NCBI RefSeq assembly: GCF_020091585.1
Contig: NZ_CP083582.1
Location: 1-64,000 of the forward strand
DNA from: Kovacikia minuta CCNUW1
Lineage (GTDB): Bacteria > Cyanobacteriota > Cyanobacteriia > Leptolyngbyales > Leptolyngbyaceae
Direction of reading: 5' to 3'
DNA length: 64,000 bases
In this document: positions 9,939-17,188 of the stretch, in pieces
Numbering within the stretch: position 1 is the first letter of the stretch
Layout: each line of letters starts with the position of its first letter
Made by a program: the position numbers and the translations under genes
The notes under the pieces: generated by a model
What the model was told of the DNA's origin: nothing
Databases searched by the model: none
The model's input: only the letters and a program-made list of their open reading frames with translations

Positions 9939-9949
9939 TAGTTTACATA
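9932..9949 (+). promoter_or_regulatory. HLR1 element (RpaB-binding direct repeat)
   Basis: GTTACATT-AG-TTTACATA matches the HLR1 consensus (two TTACA(T/A)(T/A) half-sites separated by 2 bases) exactly. A further half-site GTTACATA lies at 9962-9969, and an inverted half (TGTAAC) just upstream. HLR1 is the binding site of the response regulator RpaB, which controls high-light genes. Here it overlaps the -10 and likely start region, the position at which RpaB is known to repress in low light. Confidence 0.75.
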
Positions 9950-9981
9950 AAGAAACACAACGTTACATAGGAGAGACAACG

Positions 9982-10149
9982 ATGTACACCGTCAACGAAG
10001 AAGGTCTGTTGAACAATTACGCCATTGAGCCTGCTATTCAATACGCTGAATATCCCTCCCCTGAGCAACAACGCCGTTATGCGTTTCAGGGCGCGATCGC
10101 TACACTGTTTGTCACTGCATTGATTCTGACTTCGCTTGCAGTGGGTTAA
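9982..10149 (+). CDS. psb34: Ssl1498-family / Psb34 photosystem II assembly protein
   Basis: 55-aa single-span protein: MYTVNEEGLLNNYAIEP, then the conserved EYPSPEQQRRYAFQGAIATLFVTALILTSLAVG. This is the cyanobacterial ssl1498 family (light-harvesting-like; called Psb34), which binds PSII assembly intermediates at the CP47 site shared with high-light-inducible proteins. Start chosen at ATG 9982 because AGGAGAG precedes it (9969-9975) and the protein then has the family's usual length. Transmembrane helix about residues 35-53. Regulation by RpaB is suggested by the perfect HLR1 upstream. Thylakoid location is inferred. Confidence 0.9.
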   Translation: MYTVNEEGLLNNYAIEPAIQYAEYPSPEQQRRYAFQGAIATLFVTALILTSLAVG

Positions 10150-10321
10150 GTTTCACCCGCATTCAGCTATCAGTCACAGATCAATCTTGCGGAATTTACA
10201 AACGGATGCTTCTGTCATTCAACTTTCCACTTCAGAGGCAAAAGGCTGATAGCTGATCGCTAATTTTTGTCGTCGTATTCCTCTTCGTATTTCTATTTCT
10301 ATTTGTTCCAGGAGATTTGAG

Positions 10322-10519
10322 ATGTTTGCACCCATTATTGTTCTGGTTCGTCGTTTTTTGGGGGATGCCCGCTTTGTGCGTTTACGAGGACAGGGAATTG
10401 CGCTCCATGCTAAGGTCATTAACCAGTTCTGCGATCGCTTCGGAATTGAGCGCACCCAGCGTCAAAACATGATTCGTTTAGCCCGCGACAACGGCAAGCG
10501 TCTGGGCTTACTCGCTTAA
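10322..10519 (+). CDS. Conserved cyanobacterial small protein (possible Ssr2998-like)
   Basis: 65-aa basic protein (MFAPIIVLVRRFLGDARFVRLRGQGIALHAKVINQFCDRFGIERTQRQNMIRLARDNGKRLGLLA). The pattern R-G-x-G-I-A-L-H and the C-terminal LARDNGKRLGLLA are typical of a short protein widespread in cyanobacteria. From memory it resembles the small Ssr2998-type protein linked to cytochrome b6f, but I cannot confirm that. Ribosome-binding site CAGGAG at 10310-10315. Strongly basic, no long hydrophobic helix. Coding confidence is high; function is uncertain. Confidence 0.8.
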   Translation: MFAPIIVLVRRFLGDARFVRLRGQGIALHAKVINQFCDRFGIERTQRQNMIRLARDNGKRLGLLA

Positions 10520-10657
10520 CTTTTTAGAGAGATTTCCCACAGTTCCAATTGTGTTGCTTGAGGAACTTCCTATTAGGTAATAGCCGCAGCATACTGAACC
10601 AATTTGCCTGAACCGAATATTCATTGCTCAAGAAGCTTGTCTGATAGAACTTCGGTA

Positions 10658-10749
10658 GAATGGCACTGAAATAAGCAAAAACTAGGCGTCCAGATCCCCG
10701 GATTCTTGAAGAATCCGGGGATCTAAAATCCCTTAAGTCAGTGCCATTC
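10658..10749. mobile_element. MITE-like element with nested palindromes (GATCCCCGGATTC family)
   Basis: Outer inverted repeats GAATGGCACTGA (10658-10669) and TCAGTGCCATTC (10738-10749) enclose a perfect 16-bp-arm palindrome with a 1-base centre at 10692-10724 (arms AGATCCCCGGATTCTT and AAGAATCCGGGGATCT). It has no ORF and lies in the 311-base spacer upstream of the reductase gene. Single copy in this window. Confidence 0.7.
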
Positions 10750-10830
10750 AACTTCGGTAAGCTACACTCTCAAATCCACGACCTAAAATAAATAACTTTC
10801 AGGGTTTACAAATCCGCAAGGAGTGAGTCT

Positions 10831-12084
10831 GTGCAAAGTTACGACCTGATTGTTTGTGGGGCGGGTCCAGCAGGGGCAATGGCTGCGGCAACGGCTGCCC
10901 GGAAGGGACTCAAGGTAGCTTTGTTGGAGAAATGCCCGCTTCCTCGCCACAAAACCTGTGGTGGTGGCACACCGATGGTGATGCAGGACTTTCTCTACAA
11001 TCTGGTGCCAGAGGCGTTTGTCGAATCGGATGTGCTCTACATGCGCCACACCTGGAATTTTGCCGATCCGTTTCTGGGCGCAATTAATCCTTCTGAGACC
11101 GATCGCCGATTTTCGCTGTGGATGGTGCAGCGTTCGCTGTTCGACCATGCCTTGGTGCATCAGGCATGGCAGGCGGGCAGTCAGGTATTTGATGGTGTGG
11201 CGGTTCGCTCTGTCGAAGTGGATGCTGATCAGGTCAGGGTTAACGCTCAGATCGTCAAATCTAATGGAGGTTTGAGCAAAGGGTCAGAGTTTACTGCAAC
11301 GGCAAGATACCTCATTGGTGCGGATGGTGCCAATGGCTTGACAGCCAAGGCAGCAAACCTGCGACAGCATCGGACGATCGCTTTGGGGATGGAAGTGGAA
11401 TTCCCGCATCAATGGGGTACTGGTCATCCCGATCTCCGCCCCGACGTTTTGCACCTGGAATATGGAGCAGTGCAGCGGGGGTATGCCTGGGTATTTCCTA
11501 AAGCAGACCACTTAAATGTGGGGGCGGGTATATTTTCCTTGCGTCAGGGAGATATCCGTAGCAGCCACCAGGCGCGAGAAGCTTTACAAAAAGCTATTTT
11601 TACTTATCTGGAAACCCTTCAACTTCAATATGATCCGACCCGGATGAAGTTCCATGCCCATCCTTTGCCGACCTGGTGTGGCAGAGAGCCGTTACATACT
11701 GGCGATGGGCGTATTTTACTGGTGGGGGATGCTGCCGGATTGATTAACCCCCTGTTTGGAGATGGAATTTTACCTGCCGTCAAGAGCGGAACGATCGCCG
11801 CAACCTGCGTAGCAGAGGGAACGACTTCAACCTACAGCGATCGTATTCATGCTGAATTTGCCAGCAGTTTCGATGCTGCCCGCAGACTGGCTAACCTCTT
11901 CTACCAATATCCCCATTTCTTCTACCGCTATGGGGTCAAGTATGAGAAATCGACTCGGCTTGCAACCCGACTCATTGCTGGAGATATTCAGTTCAACAAT
12001 ATTCTGGGGCGAACCCTCCTTAAGGTGGGAAAGTCAATGGTTCAGGATTTGTTGCCGCCCTGGATGGGTTTTGTCTATCGCTGA
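10831..12084 (+). CDS. Geranylgeranyl reductase family FAD-dependent oxidoreductase (ChlP-like)
   Basis: 417-aa flavoprotein. N-terminal dinucleotide-binding motif LIVCGAGPAGAMAAATAARKG with E at the end of beta-2 (LLEK); the second FAD motif is GRILLVGDAAGLINPLFGDGI (about 290-310). It belongs to the geranylgeranyl reductase family that reduces geranylgeranyl groups on chlorophyll, tocopherol or archaeal lipids. RHKTCGGG near residue 35 is typical of the ChlP branch, but cyanobacteria carry several paralogues, so chlP itself is not claimed. The start codon is GTG at 10831, with AAGGAG at 10818-10823. Monocistronic. Confidence 0.85.
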   Translation: MQSYDLIVCGAGPAGAMAAATAARKGLKVALLEKCPLPRHKTCGGGTPMVMQDFLYNLVPEAFVESDVLYMRHTWNFADPFLGAINPSETDRRFSLWMVQRSLFDHALVHQAWQAGSQVFDGVAVRSVEVDADQVRVNAQIVKSNGGLSKGSEFTATARYLIGADGANGLTAKAANLRQHRTIALGMEVEFPHQWGTGHPDLRPDVLHLEYGAVQRGYAWVFPKADHLNVGAGIFSLRQGDIRSSHQAREALQKAIFTYLETLQLQYDPTRMKFHAHPLPTWCGREPLHTGDGRILLVGDAAGLINPLFGDGILPAVKSGTIAATCVAEGTTSTYSDRIHAEFASSFDAARRLANLFYQYPHFFYRYGVKYEKSTRLATRLIAGDIQFNNILGRTLLKVGKSMVQDLLPPWMGFVYR

Positions 12085-12211
12085 ACCCTTTTCACGGGTT
12101 GTTTCTTCCCGCCCACCGTTCGGCTGAGGCTTACACCGAAGCCTGACATCTAACGCCTGCCACCTGCTGCAACAGCACTGCTTTTGGGTACGACGCTATA
12201 CACTAGGAGTC

Positions 12212-13951
12212 ATGGCATCTGGTATTCAGGCGTTACCCTCAGCAGTTGTGCATCTCATGGCAGCAGGCGAAGTGATTGATTCACTGGCGGCTGTGGTTCG
12301 AGAGTTGGCAGAAAACGCCCTGGATGCGGGTGCGACGCGTATCAGTATTTCCCTCTATCCCGATCAATGGCGAATTCGGATTGCTGATAACGGGGCTGGT
12401 ATGAGCCTGGAAGATTTGCAACAGGCTGCCGCGCCCCATACCACCAGCAAAATTTGTAGCAGTCAGGATTTGTCAAAAATCCGGAGCCTGGGATTTCGGG
12501 GAGAAGCGCTATACAGCCTGACGCAGTTGGCGAGACTGGAAATCATTAGCCGTGCTGCTGTAAGCACCGAGGGCTGGTGGATTGCCTACGATACTCAGGG
12601 CAAGCCAATTCAGATCGAACCCGCCGCGATCGCCCCCGGCACCATTGTTACGGTCAGCGATATTTTTGCTGCCTGGTCTGTCCGCCGGGAAGGGCTACCA
12701 CCCCTGGCGCAGCAACTCAAAACCGTTCAAACCGTCATCTATCAACTGGCTCTCTGCCATCCCCACGTCACCTGGCAGGTCGAGCAAAACGATCGCGACT
12801 GGTTCAACCTGTGGATGGGCAAAACTGCCCGTCAAATTTTGCCTCAGATTCTGCGGGATGTGCAGGTTAATGATTTACAGGAGTTACAGGTTGAAGTGGG
12901 AGAAAAGGCATCTCCCTCTCTCTACCTCCTGCTGGGTCTGCCCGATCGCTGTCATCGGCATCGCTCGGACTGGGTGCGGGTGGCATTAAATGGGCGATTT
13001 GTGCAGATTTTGGAACTGGAGCAAGCCATTTTGTCTGGATTTCGGCGAACCTTGCCCCGCGATCGCTTTCCAGTTTGTTTCGTCCATCTTCACGTGCCCC
13101 CTGATCAAATTGATTGGAACCGCCATCCGGCCAAGTCGGAAGTTTACCTGCATCACCTGAACGTTTGGAGAGAACAAGTAACTCAGGCGATCGATCAGGC
13201 GCTACGCCTCAGCCCCATTAATTTGTCTGACACCTTTTATTCCGATCGGGTGGGTAACCTCCTCAAAACTGCTGAAAGTGAAGGCGGTTATTATCTGAAT
13301 CAAAGGCAAAAGTCAGAGGGCAGAGGGCAGAGGGTAGAAGGTGAGGGAGCTGGGGAAGATGGGGGAGATGGGGAAGAAAATCCACTTCCTACTCCCTACT
13401 CCCCACTTCCCACTTCCCTGCGGGCGATCGCCCAACTCCACAATACCTATATCCTTGCCGAACATCCCTCTGGGGTTTGGCTGATTGAGCAGCACATTGC
13501 CCACGAGCGCGTTTTGTATGAACAGTTATGCGATCGCTGGCGGCTGATGCCGCTTAGCTCTCCCATTACTTTGAGCCATCTTTCGCCCCATCAGGTGGCT
13601 CAATTGCAACGGTTGGAATTGGAAATAGAACCGTTTGGTGAACAAATTTGGATGGTCAGAACAGCCCCAGAGCTTTTAGCCCAACGACAGGATTGCTCCG
13701 ATGCCCTGATCGAACTTAGCCTGGGCGGAGATTTACAAACGGCACAGGTTGCCACTGCCTGCCGTAGTGCCATCCGCAATGGCACATCACTCACCCTGGA
13801 GGAAATGCAAATTCTGCTCAATCAATGGCAGCAAACCCGTAATCCGCGTACCTGCCCCCACGGTCGCCCCATCTGCCTCACGTTAGAAGAATCTTCCCTG
13901 GCTCGCTTCTTCCGACGCCACTGGGTGATTGGTAAAAGTCATGGCATTTAA
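12212..13951 (+). CDS. mutL: DNA mismatch repair protein MutL
   Basis: 579-aa GHKL ATPase that couples MutS to downstream repair. ATPase motifs are visible: VVRELAENALDAGA (catalytic E, Mg-binding N), DNGAGM, LGFRGEAL. The C-terminal dimerisation domain has EQHIAHERVLYEQ, ACRSAIRNG and CPHGRPICL, the set found in MutL proteins with latent nicking endonuclease activity (no MutH in cyanobacteria), although the first Asp of the motif is Glu here. Residues about 365-402 are a low-complexity insertion (GRGQRVEGEGAGEDGGDGEE) in the interdomain linker. Start ATG at 12212 with TAGGAG just upstream. Confidence 0.95.
   Translation: MASGIQALPSAVVHLMAAGEVIDSLAAVVRELAENALDAGATRISISLYPDQWRIRIADNGAGMSLEDLQQAAAPHTTSKICSSQDLSKIRSLGFRGEALYSLTQLARLEIISRAAVSTEGWWIAYDTQGKPIQIEPAAIAPGTIVTVSDIFAAWSVRREGLPPLAQQLKTVQTVIYQLALCHPHVTWQVEQNDRDWFNLWMGKTARQILPQILRDVQVNDLQELQVEVGEKASPSLYLLLGLPDRCHRHRSDWVRVALNGRFVQILELEQAILSGFRRTLPRDRFPVCFVHLHVPPDQIDWNRHPAKSEVYLHHLNVWREQVTQAIDQALRLSPINLSDTFYSDRVGNLLKTAESEGGYYLNQRQKSEGRGQRVEGEGAGEDGGDGEENPLPTPYSPLPTSLRAIAQLHNTYILAEHPSGVWLIEQHIAHERVLYEQLCDRWRLMPLSSPITLSHLSPHQVAQLQRLELEIEPFGEQIWMVRTAPELLAQRQDCSDALIELSLGGDLQTAQVATACRSAIRNGTSLTLEEMQILLNQWQQTRNPRTCPHGRPICLTLEESSLARFFRRHWVIGKSHGI
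13306..13420. repeat. Low-complexity repeat insertion inside mutL
   Basis: GAGGGCAGAGGGCAGAGGG and GGGGAAGATGGGGGAGATGGGGAAG followed by CTACTCCCTACTCCCCACTTCCC, the same vocabulary as intergenic repeats of the window. Translated in frame as an acidic Gly/Glu-rich then Pro/Ser-rich linker between the MutL ATPase and dimerisation domains. Confidence 0.8.
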
Positions 13952-14010
13952 AACGAACTTCCCTTTCTTCGTTAGGATAAAGGAGTGTGAAATGTTAACA
14001 ATTGTGGCTC

Positions 14011-14478
14011 ATGGCTCTGGAAAATCTCCGCGATCTGTATCAACAAGTCATCCTGGAACGTTACAAAAAACCTCGCCATCGTGGCAAAACGGAGCCGACA
14101 GACCGTTATCAGAAGGGGCACAATCCGTCCTGCGGTGACACGATCGAACTCACCCTGAAGCTCAGTCCTGCGGGTGATCAGATTGAGGATGTCAAATTTG
14201 AAGGGGAGGGATGCGCGATCGCGATGGCATCCGCTGACTTGATGGCAGAAGCCATTCGTGGCAAAACCCTTGATGAAGCTTTACAGATGGTGCAGCGATT
14301 TCAAACCATGATGCAGGGCAAAGATGAGTTCCCACCTGAGTTACGGAAGCTTAACGTCATGCAGGGAGTTTCCCAATTTCCAGTCCGGATCAAATGTGCC
14401 ACCCTCACCTGGCACACCCTCAAAGCTGCCCTTGAAGCGTCGAATGCTCAAGCCGTTGGGGTTGTGAGTAATGAATAA
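14011..14478 (+). CDS. sufU: SUF-system NifU-like scaffold protein SufU
   Basis: 155-aa IscU/SufU-type iron-sulfur assembly protein. The three conserved cysteines are seen in NPSCGDTIEL, GEGCAIAMASADLM and IKCATLTWHTL. The insert between the second and third (KDEFPPELRKLNVMQGV) is the SufU-specific region. I prefer ATG 14011 (MALENLRDLYQQ) over the TTG at 14002. It lies 59 bases after mutL, and 184 bases before psaC, whose product needs two Fe4S4 clusters; a functional link with psaC is plausible but not shown. Confidence 0.88.
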   Translation: MALENLRDLYQQVILERYKKPRHRGKTEPTDRYQKGHNPSCGDTIELTLKLSPAGDQIEDVKFEGEGCAIAMASADLMAEAIRGKTLDEALQMVQRFQTMMQGKDEFPPELRKLNVMQGVSQFPVRIKCATLTWHTLKAALEASNAQAVGVVSNE

Positions 14479-14619
14479 CCCGTTTCCCAACTATTACATT
14501 CTTTGAAGTTTTACTGCCTTTCTTCCAAGAGGGTTCAGCCAGTGATGTAAACTAAGCGTTGACTCTAAGGCTTTAGCAGTAAGGCTGAAAGGTTTGCTGC
14601 TAGGGCTGTCGGCTGATAG

Positions 14620-14907
<288 letters not shown>

Positions 14908-15014
14908 GTCTACTGATTAGTCCAGCCTACTTAAGCTGGCTCATCAGTTTCGACTGATTAAGAAAATGCATTCATAACGCATTCATTTTTTATCCATGTG
15001 GGTTCAAAGCCTGT

Positions 15015-15040
15015 AAGGGAGCAGTTTGCTCCCTTTTTTT
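15015..15040 (+). terminator. Rho-independent terminator downstream of psaC
   Basis: Stem AAGGGAGC/GCTCCCTT with loop AGTTT, followed directly by a run of T to 15040. Confidence 0.85.
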
Positions 15041-15042
15041 CT

Positions 15043-15071
15043 GCAAAAGAAAAGACCGCAAAAGCGGTCTT
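15043..15071 (-). terminator. Rho-independent terminator for the Hpt gene (reverse)
   Basis: Stem AAGACCGC (15052-15059) / GCGGTCTT (15064-15071) with loop AAAA. Read on the reverse strand it is followed by TTCTTTTGC, a T-rich tail. It faces the psaC terminator, insulating the convergent pair. Confidence 0.7.
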
Positions 15072-15113
15072 CAGCTTTAACTCAAGGAGAGATGGGTCAA
15101 CTGCAATTGAACG

Positions 15114-16109
15114 CTACTGAATTGCCTTCATCAAAAACTCGGCAATCTCGATTAACTGTTGTTTGTTGAAGGCGTCTAGCAATGCCCTGGCTGCTGCTCT
15201 TGGTTCGGCAGGAATCGAAATTTGCTGGGGCTTAGCAGCAAGCTGTTCTCGACTTGAAGGTGGGGGTGTGGTCGCTGGGGTCTGAGTTGGAGAAATCGTT
15301 GCAGGAGCTTTGGGTGGGGATGAAGGAGTAAGCTGCTGAAGGTTTTTGCTGGGAGTAATTTCGTTGGCTCTGCCTGCAATCAGCAAATCACCTGCCTGTT
15401 TGAGTTCTTTAATCACCAGGGGAGCCAAAACCGAGTAGGAAGTCTTGGAGTTGGCGATCGCCGCTTGAGCCGTTTGCAACAATCCCCGCCACGAAGGACT
15501 GGGATGGAGTTGACTTAAGCGGCTACAAAAGGCTGTGAGTTGCTGGCGGCCGGTTGCTGAATCTCCCTGCTTAAATAGCTCCAGCATTTTCCTTAAAGCC
15601 GCATTTAAGAGGGCAGCCAGTTCCCCACTGGGGCGGACGACTGGCTGGCTGGCTGGGGGCTGCTGCTGACCTGTTCCACCCCTACTTGCCCGCACTCGTT
15701 GCGCGAGATAGTTTTGTAATTCTGTAAACACCGGTTCCGCTTCCCGTAGCGTTTGCTCAGCGTTTTCCTCCCGCAAACCATAGGGAGACTGAAGCTCTTC
15801 GACTAGATCCTTAAGCGTGTCAAATCCTTTGAAGAACAGGTTCTCTAACGGTTGGTCAATTTCGACTGGATGTTCCTTTAACAGTTTGAAACTATCTTCC
15901 AGGTAGTGTCCTATTTTTTGGATACTGCTGAAGCCCAACATCGCAGCTCCACCTTTGATGGAGTGGGCTGCCCGAAACAGTTCGTTCAAATTTTCCTGAT
16001 CTGCCATTGTGGCTTTCAGATTCAACAAGCCTTGCTCGATCGTATCGAGGTGTTCCTTGGCTTCCTCAATGAAATAACCCAAAATTTGCTGTTGTTTGGT
16101 GGCTTGCAC
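15114..16109 (-). CDS. Hpt-domain phosphotransfer protein
   Basis: 331-aa protein with an N-terminal histidine phosphotransfer domain: LFRAAHSIKGGAAMLGFSSIQKIGHYLED, phospho-accepting His at about residue 49, the form typical of CheA and hybrid kinase Hpt modules. The remainder has helical segments and a proline/threonine-rich stretch (about 255-295) before a short C-terminal helix (AARALLDAFNKQQLIEIAEFLMKAI). No kinase or CheW domain, so it should act as a relay partner of a kinase encoded elsewhere, as in cyanobacterial chemotaxis-like or pilus systems. The start codon is GTG at 16109. Confidence 0.85.
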   Translation of the reverse strand: MQATKQQQILGYFIEEAKEHLDTIEQGLLNLKATMADQENLNELFRAAHSIKGGAAMLGFSSIQKIGHYLEDSFKLLKEHPVEIDQPLENLFFKGFDTLKDLVEELQSPYGLREENAEQTLREAEPVFTELQNYLAQRVRASRGGTGQQQPPASQPVVRPSGELAALLNAALRKMLELFKQGDSATGRQQLTAFCSRLSQLHPSPSWRGLLQTAQAAIANSKTSYSVLAPLVIKELKQAGDLLIAGRANEITPSKNLQQLTPSSPPKAPATISPTQTPATTPPPSSREQLAAKPQQISIPAEPRAAARALLDAFNKQQLIEIAEFLMKAIQ

Positions 16110-16428
16110 AACCCCATCCCTCGAAGTGCTAACTGGTTACATCGCATCGGAGGCAGCAGGTGCGATCGCCTCCATTAGCTTTAGTATTCCCATCTCATCC
16201 GGCACTTATCCCATTCCAGATTTATTTATTGACACATAGGCTACATCTCCCCATCAATTACACACAGGACGCTTTTATGTCTCAAATTCACCTGACTCAA
16301 GACAGAGCCGAAAATACCTCTCTTTATAGAAGTGGATTTTGCTTGCAGGACTTAAACTGGTTGAGGCGTAACCTAGTTGTTATTGCTACCCGTACCAATG
16401 GCATCTAGCTTTATCTACGAGAGTAATT

Positions 16429-16665
16429 GTGTCTAGAGAAACTGACCTTTTAAGATCCGAAATTGACGCCCTCCGAGCCGAATCATTGGGGTTAAGAGCT
16501 GAAATTGTTAGCCTTCGGGGAGAAGTTGAGGGGCTAAAAGCCTCCCTGGACAGTAGGATAGAAGGAACTGTTTTGCGAATTCTCCACGAAAGAGGAACCG
16601 AATCCTCGATAGGAGAGCATCCATCCCCTCAAGCCAAAGACGAAGCACCGCAAGATGATGAGTGA
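16429..16665 (+). CDS. Coiled-coil hypothetical protein
   Basis: 78-aa protein starting with GTG. Residues 1-45 show heptads of Leu/Ile (LLRSEIDALRAESLGLRAEIVSLRGEVEGLKASL), a strong coiled-coil pattern; the tail is polar. Its stop region overlaps the start of the GFA-family gene by 11 bases, indicating translational coupling and supporting that it is real. No functional assignment. Confidence 0.6.
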   Translation: MSRETDLLRSEIDALRAESLGLRAEIVSLRGEVEGLKASLDSRIEGTVLRILHERGTESSIGEHPSPQAKDEAPQDDE

Positions 16666-17068
16666 ATTGACCACCTATGCAGGCGGGTGTCACTGTGGAG
16701 CAGTTCGCTTTCAAGTTAGCCTTGACGAAGCAGAACTGGTAGCATCCGATTGCAACTGTTCGATTTGTCGTAAGAAGGGGTTTTTGCACCTGATCGTGCC
16801 GCCCGATCGCTTCGCCCTCCTGAGCGGTGACGCCAACCTGGTCACCTATACGTTTAATACAGGAACCGCTAAACATTTGTTTTGCCAGGTTTGTGGGATT
16901 CACGCCTTCTACCGTCCGCGATCGCATCCAAACTGCTTCGATGTAAATGTGCGCTGCCTGGATGGAGATGTTCTTTCCCGGTTTCGAATCGAACCCTTTG
17001 ATGGCAAAAATTGGGAACAACAGGTAGATTCCCTCAAGTCCGTATTCCCCTCTGCTCCAATGCAGTAG
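16655..17068 (+). CDS. GFA-family (CENP-V/Gfa-like) zinc protein
   Basis: 137-aa member of the glutathione-dependent formaldehyde-activating (GFA) domain family. Zinc-binding cysteines are seen in GGCHCGAVRF, SDCNCSICRKKGF and FCQVCGIHAFYRP. Most family members have no proven formaldehyde activity, so the biochemical role is open. Two adjacent start codons (ATGATG) at 16655; the gene overlaps the coiled-coil gene upstream. Confidence 0.85.
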   Translation: MMSELTTYAGGCHCGAVRFQVSLDEAELVASDCNCSICRKKGFLHLIVPPDRFALLSGDANLVTYTFNTGTAKHLFCQVCGIHAFYRPRSHPNCFDVNVRCLDGDVLSRFRIEPFDGKNWEQQVDSLKSVFPSAPMQ

Positions 17069-17188
17069 TCAAAAAGTGAGGGGCAACCCTGTCCTCCTGT
17101 CCTCCGCCCCCATTCGACCGGGCACTGTTCACTGAGCTGAGCGCTCACGCCGAATTCTGCCCTCTACCCTAACCTGGTTGGATCTTAG

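Noticed and set aside
16160-16408. 82-codon ORF before the coiled-coil gene
   Set aside because: No motif, no good ribosome-binding site; the spacer sequence is not conserved-looking. A shorter start at 16277 (MSQIHLTQDRAENT...) remains possible but unsupported.
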